31,448 bases of DNA from JBEBXQ01 sp040391535 (GCA_040391535.1 JBEBXQ010000044.1:1-31448), one strand, 5' to 3'. Shown: positions 1 through 10,044, counted from the stretch's first letter. The notes: generated by a model from the sequence alone, not told the origin. Numbers and translations: made by a program.

Positions 1-627
1 CATCAGTTTTTCCAGATAGCCCTGTTTATCAAGCTGATGATAGGATAAACCGGCAAGCTGTTCTTTTTCTCCCAGATGAATCAGATGCCATAAAGTATAG
101 GTAGTATATACGGCATTTTCTACCGCCTCTTTCGCTACTTCCTTGCGGGTAGCGCCGGAAATACCGTCCACGTCGTCCGAATCTTCCGGCTTTTCTGTTA
201 CCAGCTCTTCAAAGTCATACTCTCTGAGGGCCGACCAGTCATTTTCCAGAATAGACATCAGTTTCCGGTAATCCCAAACCGTAAAATCACTGTGATCGGT
301 TTTAGTCAGCGGCTCTCTGTACACTTCCAGTCCCAGAAAATCTCCGGTACATTCCCAGTAAATCCCCACATCCACAGGCCGGCATTCGCCTGTCAGGCAC
401 ACTTCTGTAAATACCCTGCGGTACCAATAAGGTATACCCTGCTCATCAACCACCTGAAGCACCGGAACGGTTTTCATCTTATCATCATGAATGGTAAATT
501 CACCTTCATTGAAAGTCAGATTCAGCTGTTGCAGCCGTTCACTCCTAAAAAATACTTTTTCCTCCGCACCGAAACAAAGCAAAGGAAAAAGACACAAAAA
601 CAGTACTTGCAAGGATTTGTACATCAT
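1..627 (-). CDS. Secreted protein with covalent-FMN (ApbE-type) attachment motif, 3' end cut
   Basis: The frame is open from an ATG pair at 627/624 to the left edge, giving 209 residues with the C-terminus missing. The first 20 or so residues form a hydrophobic signal peptide ending near CFG-AEE, so the product should be exported. Around residues 152-160 it reads DVDGISGAT, which matches the D-x-x-S-G-A-T motif where the flavin transferase ApbE links FMN to threonine in NqrC/RnfG-like proteins; Thr160 would be the acceptor. It is followed by a Tyr/Thr/Trp-rich helix. The sequence before the motif is not a recognisable canonical FMN-binding domain; it has Cys77, Cys82 and Cys93. The gene starts 33 bp after the flavoprotein stop and is the last visible member of the sigma-FecR-SusCD operon, suggesting it serves as a redox partner. 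That role is inference; the motif is seen. Confidence 0.72.
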   Translation of the reverse strand, partial: MMYKSLQVLFLCLFPLLCFGAEEKVFFRSERLQQLNLTFNEGEFTIHDDKMKTVPVLQVVDEQGIPYWYRRVFTEVCLTGECRPVDVGIYWECTGDFLGLEVYREPLTKTDHSDFTVWDYRKLMSILENDWSALREYDFEELVTEKPEDSDDVDGISGATRKEVAKEAVENAVYTTYTLWHLIHLGEKEQLAGLSYHQLDKQGYLEKLM

Positions 628-660
628 TCTTATTTAACTGCCATGGCACCCTTACCGGTA

Positions 661-3600
661 TTATACCTCAATATCCTTATGAAAGGCTTTAACCGCCATC
701 GGATACCGTTGTTTTGCCAGACGCTTTTTCCACCCGTCAGGATCATATCCTGATTTTGTGGCTGTCAATGCTTCCAGCTCTGCCATGGCGAAGCGTTTAT
801 AACTTTGGTGAATATCGCCCAGGTACGAATGCAGCAGGTCAAACCCGCCCTTAGCACCACACCGCGACAACGCCGCCGCGACAGATAATTCGAGTGCCCC
901 GCCGTGTACCTTCCATCTTACATTTTCATAAGTATTGACAACAAATCCACCCACATTTTTATCGGTCAGTAATTTTTCAAAGCCGGCAATAAAAGCCTGA
1001 TCCGGAACTCTTTCTGCATAAAAACATAAATTCATGATGCGGTTATGAAAAGGAATTAATTTCAGGTCGATCCGCTCATTAAAGTAGTCGTTAGTGCGGG
1101 GAACCATACCTCCTCCGCTTACTGTATTTTCGATAATTTTCTGAATAATATTCTTCTCTGAGCCATTCCGCGACATTGCCAGTAAGGCTATATTCTGGTT
1201 AATACGCCAGAAGAGCCCCTCCAGTTTATTCTTTTCCCTGCCACGTATAAAGTCGTAATCATCAATATAGCCATCGGGGTATCCTGTTTTTTGTTCCTCT
1301 TCAAAAAGCGCCTTTAATTCGTTCCCGATGAGCGTGTTTCCACCTGCATCACCAAACCAGGCAAGCATTTTGGCCAGCAGTAATTTCCCGTCTGCTGAAG
1401 AGGTTTTTGAAAACCGCTCCTTAAGTAAAGGCAGTATTTTGTCTTTTTGTATACGGCTGCACTCGTACAGATACTCCTGCGCCCCCCCTTCAAGCTCAGC
1501 TACCCGCCTTTTGATTTCAGCCGGATCATTCCGCAGGTCGCCCGGTACTTTCTTAACCACAGCAGCGGGAAGATAGTCCAATTGCACCCATTCTGCCTGC
1601 AGAGCCGATACGTCATAATCTCTTGGCCGTGTTTTTTTCCAGGCAATGTCAGCAGCAATCTGTCCTGTACAATATCCCAGGACAATAAGATCGGCGGTCA
1701 TTCGGGTGAATTGCAGTGCATTATGTGTCTGCCCGAATCCTCTGCCCGAAATCAGAAGACCGTCAACTTTCCTGGGAACAATGGAACGATAGGGAATTTC
1801 AACCGTAATGTCATTGGAGTGAGGTAGCAGAAAGCCGCACTTTGTAAATTCTGAAGAACCGATATTGTGCGGGTCAAAGTCACTGCTGGCCTGTGCAATT
1901 ACATCTTTAAAGTGTGTCCCTTCCACACAATCGATCAGGTCCAGATTATGAACGCTGTCTACCCTGCGGGACTCCCGAACGGTAAGAAACGGGTGGAAAT
2001 CATAAAAATGAGCTTCATAATGAGAAATCAGCAATCCACGCTGCTGCTCTGAAATCAACGTATTATCAATGATGTCATAATCCCTGTTGGTGCTGGATGG
2101 CAGTTTTCCAACGCCGGCAATATCCCACTGGCTATAGTTCTGTGTATATCCGATCCGGGTATCGCCATGCTGAAAAGAGGCCCCGGCGAAAGCCGCCACA
2201 TCCCCGTCTCCCGTTGCATCGATGGTCACGATCCCCTCAATAAATTCCAGTTCTCCATGCCTGCATACCAGCACTCCGGTGACTGTATTATCCTTTACAA
2301 TCGCTCCGCACAGCAAGGCACTGGTAACAAATTGTCCGCCTTTTTCAACAATCTCCTTCAAATGAAAAATCTGCCGCCCGATTTTCTTGGTCATCCGCAT
2401 TTCGGTCGCCAGGCGTTCTGCTTCCTCATTTTGCTTTTTGAAGAACGTATTTTCTTTTACTCCATGATAGTATCCCATGACGCCACCCATGGTTTTGGTT
2501 CCACCCAAATCATTGAAGTAATCCACCACAATCGTATCCGCTCCTTTTTCAACAGCTCCGGCAGCAGATAATGCGCCGGCAGTACCTCCGCCGGCCACAA
2601 TGACCTGTGTTTGCTTAGTTTTCCTGACCACCGTATTCCAGTCTGCTGAAACGAAAGATAACGGAATACCATATCCTAAATCAGGCAGCAGATTCATCCT
2701 GATTTTATCGGCAGAAATATTTTTACCGGGTACTTTTAATGTTTTGCCAATTCCTTTGGGATTCCCCGGGGCCAGCTGGTCGACCAGCCGGGAAGCACTC
2801 TCTTTGAGGTTTAAAAGCGTCTGGCAATTCACCAATACATCACTTTGTATTACCTCATACCCTTTAAGAACCGGTTTGGGAGCCGTTTGTTTATCCAGCG
2901 TCAGAGACGTTTCCAGTGCGTACTGATTAATCTGTGCTTTTTCAAAAGCCTTGTCCAGCTTGTTCAGATCGGCACCCAGCCTGGCTGTCAGCCTTCTTGC
3001 CTGGTGTTCAACCTCATCCCGGTCGGGCGTATTGATTTCAAATTCAAAAGAAAGGAATGCCTGATCATCCGAAAGCTTTCCGGGATGGACTTCAATCCGG
3101 TTCTGATAAAGTCCATAACTTTCCGGGACGGAAACGGTTCTGGCGGTCTGATTCTCCACCTTATTCAGCTCAAGGACAAATCCGGCCCTTCTGACAAGGA
3201 CTTCCTCACCGTTAAGTGCTCTTGACAGCATCAGCTGGTCAGACGCATCAATAAAACTCCTGCATTTTACGTGCAGCACTCCTTGCTTACAAGCCATCAG
3301 CACTCCGCTGACACTTCCGTTTTCTTCAAACACCCCGCACACGTCGGTCATCAGCAGTGTATCCACCTTTGCCAGCATCAGATTCCTGAGCAATCCCTTC
3401 CTGATACTTCCTTTAAACAAGGCTATTTCATTTCCCAGGCGGCTTTTTTGTTTTCCTTCTCCTTTTGGATTTTTAATTTCATTGATCTCCTGGACAGGCA
3501 GGAGCAAATCCATCAGTTCATCCGGAAGTTTTTCAAAACCTTCTGCACCGATCCACAACCTGCTTTTGGCAGACAGGTCATAGCCCGGACTCGAACGTTT

Positions 3601-3822
3601 TTCGACGATCAGTACTTTCAGGCCCTTCCGGGCGGCATGTATAGCTGCAAAATACCCGGCAAACCCGGCCCCGTTGATAACGACATCGTAAGTATCAAAA
3701 TCTGCAGGTTCTGAAAACTGCCGGCTGATTTCAGCATATGCCTGCTGATTTAAAAGAGAATTACTTAACAACACCGCGCCGGTGGCAGGTAAGGTCAGAT
3801 TCAGGAAGTTTCTTCTGTTCAT
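661..3822 (-). CDS. Tat-exported double FAD-dependent oxidoreductase with HEAT-like C-terminus
   Basis: 1053 residues. The N-terminus has a twin-arginine signal (N-R-R-N-F-L, then a hydrophobic stretch and AYA at about residue 30), so the folded flavoprotein should be exported. Two dinucleotide-binding motifs are present: GAGFAG at 51-56, after DVVIN, and GGGTAG at 411-416, after VIVA. The second half carries the full signature of the FAD_oxidored family: GGTKTMGG at 440-447, DATGDGD at 535-541, RESRR at 616-620, PYRSIVPR at 677-684, and a GQ-H-x-x-x-x-x-TRM helix near 697-709. The first half has a weaker match (FIDASD at 190-195). Residues from about 760 look like helical HEAT-type repeats. 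It lies 27 bp after susD in the same operon. Its substrate is unknown; oxidation or reduction of an imported glycan or glycoside is an inference from context. Confidence 0.85.
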   Translation of the reverse strand: MNRRNFLNLTLPATGAVLLSNSLLNQQAYAEISRQFSEPADFDTYDVVINGAGFAGYFAAIHAARKGLKVLIVEKRSSPGYDLSAKSRLWIGAEGFEKLPDELMDLLLPVQEINEIKNPKGEGKQKSRLGNEIALFKGSIRKGLLRNLMLAKVDTLLMTDVCGVFEENGSVSGVLMACKQGVLHVKCRSFIDASDQLMLSRALNGEEVLVRRAGFVLELNKVENQTARTVSVPESYGLYQNRIEVHPGKLSDDQAFLSFEFEINTPDRDEVEHQARRLTARLGADLNKLDKAFEKAQINQYALETSLTLDKQTAPKPVLKGYEVIQSDVLVNCQTLLNLKESASRLVDQLAPGNPKGIGKTLKVPGKNISADKIRMNLLPDLGYGIPLSFVSADWNTVVRKTKQTQVIVAGGGTAGALSAAGAVEKGADTIVVDYFNDLGGTKTMGGVMGYYHGVKENTFFKKQNEEAERLATEMRMTKKIGRQIFHLKEIVEKGGQFVTSALLCGAIVKDNTVTGVLVCRHGELEFIEGIVTIDATGDGDVAAFAGASFQHGDTRIGYTQNYSQWDIAGVGKLPSSTNRDYDIIDNTLISEQQRGLLISHYEAHFYDFHPFLTVRESRRVDSVHNLDLIDCVEGTHFKDVIAQASSDFDPHNIGSSEFTKCGFLLPHSNDITVEIPYRSIVPRKVDGLLISGRGFGQTHNALQFTRMTADLIVLGYCTGQIAADIAWKKTRPRDYDVSALQAEWVQLDYLPAAVVKKVPGDLRNDPAEIKRRVAELEGGAQEYLYECSRIQKDKILPLLKERFSKTSSADGKLLLAKMLAWFGDAGGNTLIGNELKALFEEEQKTGYPDGYIDDYDFIRGREKNKLEGLFWRINQNIALLAMSRNGSEKNIIQKIIENTVSGGGMVPRTNDYFNERIDLKLIPFHNRIMNLCFYAERVPDQAFIAGFEKLLTDKNVGGFVVNTYENVRWKVHGGALELSVAAALSRCGAKGGFDLLHSYLGDIHQSYKRFAMAELEALTATKSGYDPDGWKKRLAKQRYPMAVKAFHKDIEV

Positions 3823-3849
3823 GATATTTTGTTATCCGGTTTTTAATAA

Positions 3850-5574
3850 TTAATTATAGCCGGGATTTTGTTCAATTACTGCACCTGTGTTCGAATCAAT
3901 TACCGTCAGCGGAATGGGCCACAACTGGTTAAAGGGCTTGATGGTTTTTGCAGAAGTCGGGTTATATTTCATGATTCTTTCATATAAAACACCCATTCTC
4001 ACCAAGGTTCTTCTACGTTGCTCTTCGATAATCAGCTCACGGGATCTCTCATCCAGAATAAAATCAAGGGTAACATCTTCAGGTTTAATCTGTACGGCAT
4101 TTGCGCGGGAACGAATCGTATTGATATCGTCAGCCGCCTTCTGAAGTTCTCCCTGCCTGAAATAGGCTTCCGCTCTGTACAAATAGGTTTCAGCCAGTCG
4201 CATGACAATCACATCATTTGAAGTGCGGCCTGCCGTTACATCATCATTACGGGGCAATCCGTCGATTTTCCGGATCCAGGGATAATACTGACGCAGTGTA
4301 TCGAGCGTCTGATTGGTAAAAGTACCATCTTCCAGCGTTACGTACAATACACCCGCGGCATTCTTACGGGTATGAATTTTCTTGCCATAATACTCAGGAT
4401 CAGCAGGGTTGTTATAATAAAAATCCCTCCTGATGTTATATCCTGAATTCCTCATGTCTTTCTGATCGATTTTCCAGATATCATATTTTAAATAATTGAG
4501 CGGGATCATCACCCCAATACCGCGTTGAAGGCTGTCATCTGGGATATTAGATACTGAGTTAGGCGTACGGATACGGTCATATTCAGGCGCCCATAACCTG
4601 ATGAAAAAATTACCTCCGTTCAGCCCGCCCGATCCGGTTCCTCCACCCAGCGTAAAGTCTTCAAACTGCCAGGCCCATATTACTTCAAGGTTACCCGAAC
4701 TGCGGTTTTGCTGATTGGTCCAGAACAAATCAGAAAAGACGTCACCCGGGCGCGTCAGGTCACCGAAGCGTTGCGTCATCAACTGGTAATGCCCCGCCTG
4801 CCCGTCAATCAGCCGGCTGGCCGTTTCAACAGACTTTGTGTAATACGAGGCGTCATTTGTCTCTATTCCGAGACTTATGTACACTTCCGAAAGCAGGTGT
4901 AAAGCCGCTCCTTTATAGATTCTGCCATTCGATTCGTTTCTCACCTCCGGTAAAACGCTGACCGCATCTTCCAGATCTTTCTGAATAAATTGAAGCACTT
5001 CCAGGCGGGTCGACCGCTGAAAGTCAAACTTAGGCTCCAGAATCTGCTTATCCACCAATGGAACACCGCCGTACAGATTGGCCAGCACATTATACGTATA
5101 GGCCCTGAAAAATTTAGCCTGTCCCAGGAAATTATTCCGGGCGTCTTCTGACAATTCCAGGTCAGGGTTATCCAGATTATCCAGAATCAGATTGGCCTGA
5201 TTAATCATACTGGTATAGGCCCAGTTCCAATAATTCACTACCGCTTCATGCTGTGAATTCAGTAACGTGTAATCCTTGAACCCGCGGCTGTCCGGCCTGC
5301 CCCATTCGATAACATCGGTCCCCAGATTCATATAATCAAAATTAACGCCACCCAGCGCATGTTCTTCTCTGCTGGCCTGATACAGGGCAACGGTTGCCGC
5401 TTCAAAACCGGCTTCATCTACCAGCAGGTTCTCAGGACTGAAGCGGTCGAGCGGCACCTCATCCAGAAACGACTCTTTACATCCGCTGAAGGACAGGCAG
5501 ATACAAAGGAAAACAGCCATATACTGACTCATTAATATATAGTTAGCAAACTTTTTCATCGGAATTGTCCTCAT
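3850..5574 (-). CDS. SusD/RagB-family nutrient-binding lipoprotein
   Basis: 574 residues. It has a lipoprotein signal with the acceptor Cys at residue 32 (SFSGC), followed by KESFLDE, so it should be anchored in the outer membrane, probably facing outward. The body shows SusD-type features: FLDEVPLDRFSPEN after the signal, the GQAKFFRAYTYNVLANLYGGVPL helix pair in the N-terminal part, and at the end RLAETYLYRAEAYFRQG plus a terminal LWPIPLTVID...NPGYN, typical of this family. It captures the ligand for the adjacent SusC pore. Its ATG follows the susC stop directly. A second ATG five codons in, at 5559, has GAGGA eight bases before it and may be the true start; the signal peptide works from either. 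Ligand unknown. Confidence 0.93.
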   Translation of the reverse strand: MRTIPMKKFANYILMSQYMAVFLCICLSFSGCKESFLDEVPLDRFSPENLLVDEAGFEAATVALYQASREEHALGGVNFDYMNLGTDVIEWGRPDSRGFKDYTLLNSQHEAVVNYWNWAYTSMINQANLILDNLDNPDLELSEDARNNFLGQAKFFRAYTYNVLANLYGGVPLVDKQILEPKFDFQRSTRLEVLQFIQKDLEDAVSVLPEVRNESNGRIYKGAALHLLSEVYISLGIETNDASYYTKSVETASRLIDGQAGHYQLMTQRFGDLTRPGDVFSDLFWTNQQNRSSGNLEVIWAWQFEDFTLGGGTGSGGLNGGNFFIRLWAPEYDRIRTPNSVSNIPDDSLQRGIGVMIPLNYLKYDIWKIDQKDMRNSGYNIRRDFYYNNPADPEYYGKKIHTRKNAAGVLYVTLEDGTFTNQTLDTLRQYYPWIRKIDGLPRNDDVTAGRTSNDVIVMRLAETYLYRAEAYFRQGELQKAADDINTIRSRANAVQIKPEDVTLDFILDERSRELIIEEQRRRTLVRMGVLYERIMKYNPTSAKTIKPFNQLWPIPLTVIDSNTGAVIEQNPGYN

Positions 5575-8500
5575 TTATAATTGAACATTCAACCCTATCG
5601 TATAGGTTTTTAATAACGGTCCGTTCTCTCCGGGGCTTCTTCCGCCTACGCCGTGTTCCGGATCCCAGCCATTCCACTTCGTCCAGGTCACAAGGTTCTT
5701 CCCACTGGCAAAAACTTTCAGGTTATGTAACCCGATCTTGCTGATAACCCTTGAGGGTATGTCATAGGACAGGGAAATATCCTGTAACCGTACAAAACTT
5801 CTGTTCTGATAAAACCGGTAACCCAACGGGTTGCGGTAATTAATAGAAGGATGCGTATTGATCGGATTCCCGGGTGTCCAGTAGGGAACATCCAGCGTAT
5901 TCATCAGATCGTAATAGTTTGTACCCGGATTTAAGGTGTTATTAGGACTTTCCCCACCCTGACGGAGGTTGAATAAAATCATCAGACTGAGACCTTTATA
6001 AGAAAAAGTGTTGGTTATCCCTGCTACAAAGGCTGCTTCATTAGAACTAATAACTGTCCGGTCCTTTGCGGTAATAATACCGTCACCGTCAAGGTCTTTA
6101 AATTTCACATGCCCGGGTTTTGCACTGGGTATCAGAGAAAGGTCGTCGCCTTCCTGGTAAATTCCGTCAAAGACATAGTCAAAGTTGGATCCCAGCGGAT
6201 GCCCGATAAACCAGCCACTGGAAATATCGTCATCTTCCACGCCGTCATTATTGAGATCATTGCCGGTCAGCTTTTTAATTTTGTTTCTGTTCAATGAAAA
6301 TACAATACCCGAATTCCACTGAAATGCCCCTCTTTGCAAATTGGTTGAATTGAAGGCAATCTCCAGCCCACGGTTTTCTGTTTCTCCTATATTTCTCAGA
6401 AAAGTCGTAAATCCTGACATGTTCGGAATACTCTGTCTTAACAACAGATCACGGGTAGACGTCTGATAATAATCAACTGATCCGGTTATTTTATCTCCGA
6501 AAATTCCGTAATCCACACCCAAATTGGTACTTACTGTCGTTTCCCAACCCAGGTTAGGATTACCCAAAGAAGTAGTATATAAGCCTACAGACGGAGAAGC
6601 GCCGTCACCGAATACATAGTAGTTCTGGGTCATGCTGCTTAGCGACGAATACCGGCTTACGCCTCTGTTGCCGTTTTTCCCCCACGAAGCCCTCAGCTTA
6701 AGATTACTAAGTGCAGTTATCTCCTCCATAAAACTTTCCTGTGAGAGGTTCCAGCTTACACCTACTGCCGGGAAAAGGCCAAATTTTTTGCCATTTCCGA
6801 AAGCTGAATATCCGTCTCTGCGCACGGTAAGATCTAAGATATATTTCCCTTTGAAGCGATACCCAAGCCGTCCCATCATGGAAATCTGCTGGCTTTTCCC
6901 GGCGTTGGTATTAATGGAGAAATTCTCGCCGATTTCCAGCGCATTGTATCCTAATACATCATTGAATATGTTATTACTGCTCAATTGAGAACTCTCGTCC
7001 TTATCCGAATATACCCCATACATAAGCGTAGCGTTCAGCACGTGGTCCTGAAAGAAAGTCCTGTCATACCTGAGGATATTTTCAATGGTCACATTCTGGT
7101 ATTGCATGTGATATTTGCTGCCGCTTCCCAGATTAAAAAACTGCTCCCGTTTAAATGAAGGCGTATAGCTGAATTCTTTCTGGGTTTTCTGCGTATACCC
7201 GGCATTCAACCGGAAAGCAAGGCCTTCAACCGGCAGACGAAGATCAAGATAAGTATTGGTAAACAGTGTATTGGTCTGATCAAGATGCTGATTCCTTAAA
7301 GTCCTTGTCAGCGGGTTGATTACCGCTCCGATATTCATCGGCTGTGGCCGGGGGACGCCATCTTCATAATAGAGACTGGCATAGGGGCTGATCTGGCTGG
7401 CTGCTCCAAGATCAACCCTTACACCCGAATTATCCTTTAAACTATAGCCACTGTTAGTTCCGATAGATAACCAGTCCGTAACCGCAAAATCAAGATTGAC
7501 ACGGCCTGAAGTCCTTTCAAAATTATCCCCCATTACCGGCGATTTAATATTGGAATAAGACCCTGATAAATAATAATTAACTCGATCACTCCTTCCTGAA
7601 ATACTTACCTCATGGCTTGATACCGGAGCTTTGCGTTTGATTTCTTCCCACGGATCAATAGTGATTCCGGCAGCTATGTTCTGCTCTTCCAGAATCTGAA
7701 ACGGAAGCGGGCCATTGTCTGCTATTTCCGCATCTTTCCGTGCCTCCAGGTACTGTTCCGCGTTCTTATATTTGGGATAATGGGCAAAATCAGAAGTCCC
7801 CACATACGCATTATAAGTAATACGCGGACGGGAAGTACTTCCTTTTTTGGTGGTGATCAGTATTACGCCGTTAGCCGCCAGTGATCCGTAAATGGCTGAA
7901 GAACTGGCATCTTTCAGAATATCAATGGATTCAATATCATTGGAATTAATGTCAGAAAGGCTTCCTCCTGCATATATGATCCCATCAAGAACAATGAGCG
8001 GACTGTTACTGGCTGAAATGGAATTTCTTCCCCTGATAACAATCGAAGCATCCGAACCCGGCCTTCCGTTATCCACCACGGTTACACCTGCAACGGTGCC
8101 GCGCAGGCTTTGCACAGGGTTGATATTGGGCTGTAAACGGTTTTTCTCCAGGTCAACCCGGGTTACGGCTCCGGTAAGGTCCTTTTTCTTGGATGAGCCA
8201 TACCCTACTACCACCACCTCTTCCAGCGATTTATTATCGACGCTCAGACTGATATCCTGAACGGCCTGGTCTGCAATCTCTACTTCTTTAGAGATATATC
8301 CTACAAATGAAAATACCAGGATCAGCGGCTCGTCGGGTAAAGTAAGGTTGTATTTTCCGGCTATATCTGTGATAGTTCCTTTCGGCGTTCCTTTGATGAC
8401 GATGCTCACCCCCGGCAGGCCTTCGCCCTGTTCATCTGTTACGGTTCCCGAAAGTTCTCTTTCAGCTTCTTCCTTCTCATTAAGCATCTCCTCAACCTGT

Positions 8501-8952
8501 GCATAAACATGCTCATAGGAAGGCGATACCGTCTTCAGCGAGACAGCAACCGGTGCAGGTATTTTACCTCTTACAGCTTCATTTTGCTTTTTCCCGGGGC
8601 TGCCCAGAATAAGATAAGACGAAGTATTCACCTTTTTATACCGGAGGCCAAAAGGAGTGAGGATATTCTCCAGGTTTTGTTCAATTTTCCATTTTTTATT
8701 AATGGAAGCCGTGTGTCCTTTAATATCATTTACTGTTTCCGGATCAAACAGGATATCCACTTTATAAAAATCCTTAAGATCATTTAAAGCATCTTTCAGC
8801 AGCAAACCAGCCATAGTTTCCTGATTTGCATATATTCCACCACTGGCATCTTTGTGCATTGCCATTACCTGTCCTTGTATAGGAAGTGAAAACTGCAGGC
8901 ACAAGGACACCACCAGCCCTGGTAACAGGGCAAACCGTATTCGTTTTTTCAT
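5575..8952 (-). CDS. SusC/RagA TonB-dependent transporter with STN signalling domain
   Basis: 1125 residues. Order: signal peptide (about 1-28), STN (secretin/TonB short N-terminal) domain at about 50-118, an unusually long charged linker at about 119-166, a carboxypeptidase-D regulatory-like domain at about 167-240, a TonB-box-like stretch EEVVVVGYG near 244-252, a plug domain with VLDGIIYAGG and ILKDASSSAIYG, then the outer-membrane barrel ending in YTIGLNVQL with an aromatic-poor terminus. A DLDGDGIITAKD loop, common in this family, lies in the last quarter. The STN domain is known in this class to contact a FecR-type anti-sigma factor, and such a gene lies 90 bp upstream. The protein should import a large substrate captured by the SusD encoded next to it. 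Substrate cannot be read from sequence. Confidence 0.94.
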   Translation of the reverse strand: MKKRIRFALLPGLVVSLCLQFSLPIQGQVMAMHKDASGGIYANQETMAGLLLKDALNDLKDFYKVDILFDPETVNDIKGHTASINKKWKIEQNLENILTPFGLRYKKVNTSSYLILGSPGKKQNEAVRGKIPAPVAVSLKTVSPSYEHVYAQVEEMLNEKEEAERELSGTVTDEQGEGLPGVSIVIKGTPKGTITDIAGKYNLTLPDEPLILVFSFVGYISKEVEIADQAVQDISLSVDNKSLEEVVVVGYGSSKKKDLTGAVTRVDLEKNRLQPNINPVQSLRGTVAGVTVVDNGRPGSDASIVIRGRNSISASNSPLIVLDGIIYAGGSLSDINSNDIESIDILKDASSSAIYGSLAANGVILITTKKGSTSRPRITYNAYVGTSDFAHYPKYKNAEQYLEARKDAEIADNGPLPFQILEEQNIAAGITIDPWEEIKRKAPVSSHEVSISGRSDRVNYYLSGSYSNIKSPVMGDNFERTSGRVNLDFAVTDWLSIGTNSGYSLKDNSGVRVDLGAASQISPYASLYYEDGVPRPQPMNIGAVINPLTRTLRNQHLDQTNTLFTNTYLDLRLPVEGLAFRLNAGYTQKTQKEFSYTPSFKREQFFNLGSGSKYHMQYQNVTIENILRYDRTFFQDHVLNATLMYGVYSDKDESSQLSSNNIFNDVLGYNALEIGENFSINTNAGKSQQISMMGRLGYRFKGKYILDLTVRRDGYSAFGNGKKFGLFPAVGVSWNLSQESFMEEITALSNLKLRASWGKNGNRGVSRYSSLSSMTQNYYVFGDGASPSVGLYTTSLGNPNLGWETTVSTNLGVDYGIFGDKITGSVDYYQTSTRDLLLRQSIPNMSGFTTFLRNIGETENRGLEIAFNSTNLQRGAFQWNSGIVFSLNRNKIKKLTGNDLNNDGVEDDDISSGWFIGHPLGSNFDYVFDGIYQEGDDLSLIPSAKPGHVKFKDLDGDGIITAKDRTVISSNEAAFVAGITNTFSYKGLSLMILFNLRQGGESPNNTLNPGTNYYDLMNTLDVPYWTPGNPINTHPSINYRNPLGYRFYQNRSFVRLQDISLSYDIPSRVISKIGLHNLKVFASGKNLVTWTKWNGWDPEHGVGGRSPGENGPLLKTYTIGLNVQL

Positions 8953-9042
8953 ATAAAAAAAGGTTAAAGGGTAGAAATATTCACACCGGATCTGTTCATG
9001 ACAAGTCTATTCATTTACTTCATCCAGGTACATTTTTATTCA

Positions 9043-10041
9043 TTATTTATCTGAGAATAACACTTTATCGCCTTTTCGGGCCACAGAAATATCCAATACT
9101 TCAGCAATGGAAACCAGCAAGTCATCAACGGTCTGCCCTTTGAAAGACCCCATCAGCATTCTTCCGGAGACCTCTGGTCCGCTGAACTCCACTTCCAATC
9201 CGTAATTTTCCTGAAGCATATAACCAATCTCCTCTAACTGAGTCTCTTCAAAGTAAAAACGGCTTTCCTCCCACTCGGTAAAGTTTTCCGGAGTATCCGT
9301 TTTACGGATTTTCATTTCCTGATTTTTTGATAGTGTTACCAGATCACCCGGCATCATTTCCAATTCTCTTTTTTCTTCATTTGCCTGATACCGGAGGTTT
9401 ACCTTACCGGTGGTCAGTATCACCCGCGAACCGTATTTACGGGCGGTCATGATAAATTCTGTTCCCAAAACCTCTACTTCAAAGTCTTCAATTGTTTTAA
9501 CCACAAACCGCTGGTGATTTTCCAGATGCTTCACGTTAAATGCTGCTTCTCCCGACAGGAATACTTCTCTGGTTTGCTCACCAAAACCCCATCTCGGTAT
9601 ACGCAGATATGAATTTGCATTCAGTTTTATATCACTGCCATCGGGCAACCGGTACTCGGCCACTTCTCCGTATCCTGTCCGGTATGATTTATACATAATG
9701 GATTCTCTCCAGAACCATCCCGAAGTCAGAGTCAGTAAAACAACGGCCGCAGAAGCCCACCTGAAAGTCCTCCACAGCCTATTCTCCTGGCTGTTCAATA
9801 TATTGCTCTGCTCAGTATCCGGCTCTGTATATACTATCGTCTGTGAAAAAAAAGTATCGAGTGCTTTCTTTGTGTCCGGAATATACTGTAAATGGTTTCT
9901 TTCCCATTCTTCCAGCCATTGGTAATACAATTCTTCATTTTCCCTGTCAAGCAGCCAGTCCTCAACGGCTTTCCGTTGAATAGGTGAAGTTTTGTTACCT
10001 AAGTAATCAAAAATATGCTCCTTATTGATTTCCCTTTCCAT
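9043..10041 (-). CDS. FecR-family anti-sigma factor
   Basis: 332 residues from the ATG at 10041; a TTG one codon earlier is less likely. It begins with a cytoplasmic sigma-binding segment, has one membrane segment at about 92-110 (ASAAVVLLTLTSGWFW), then the periplasmic FecR domain with the typical YRLPDGSDIKLNANS, REVFLSGEAAFNV and VEVLGTEF blocks, and a C-terminal STN-like domain of the DUF4974 type (LEEIGYMLQENYGLEVEF). The start lies three bases after the sigma stop, so the two are almost certainly co-translated. The expected role is to hold the sigma factor until the STN domain of the loaded SusC signals. Confidence 0.93.
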   Translation of the reverse strand: MEREINKEHIFDYLGNKTSPIQRKAVEDWLLDRENEELYYQWLEEWERNHLQYIPDTKKALDTFFSQTIVYTEPDTEQSNILNSQENRLWRTFRWASAAVVLLTLTSGWFWRESIMYKSYRTGYGEVAEYRLPDGSDIKLNANSYLRIPRWGFGEQTREVFLSGEAAFNVKHLENHQRFVVKTIEDFEVEVLGTEFIMTARKYGSRVILTTGKVNLRYQANEEKRELEMMPGDLVTLSKNQEMKIRKTDTPENFTEWEESRFYFEETQLEEIGYMLQENYGLEVEFSGPEVSGRMLMGSFKGQTVDDLLVSIAEVLDISVARKGDKVLFSDK

Positions 10042-10044
10042 CAA

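Noticed and set aside
292..753. 153-codon plus-strand frame at the left end
   Set aside because: It is antisense to the secreted SGAT-motif protein, which has a signal peptide and recognisable motif in the opposite frame.
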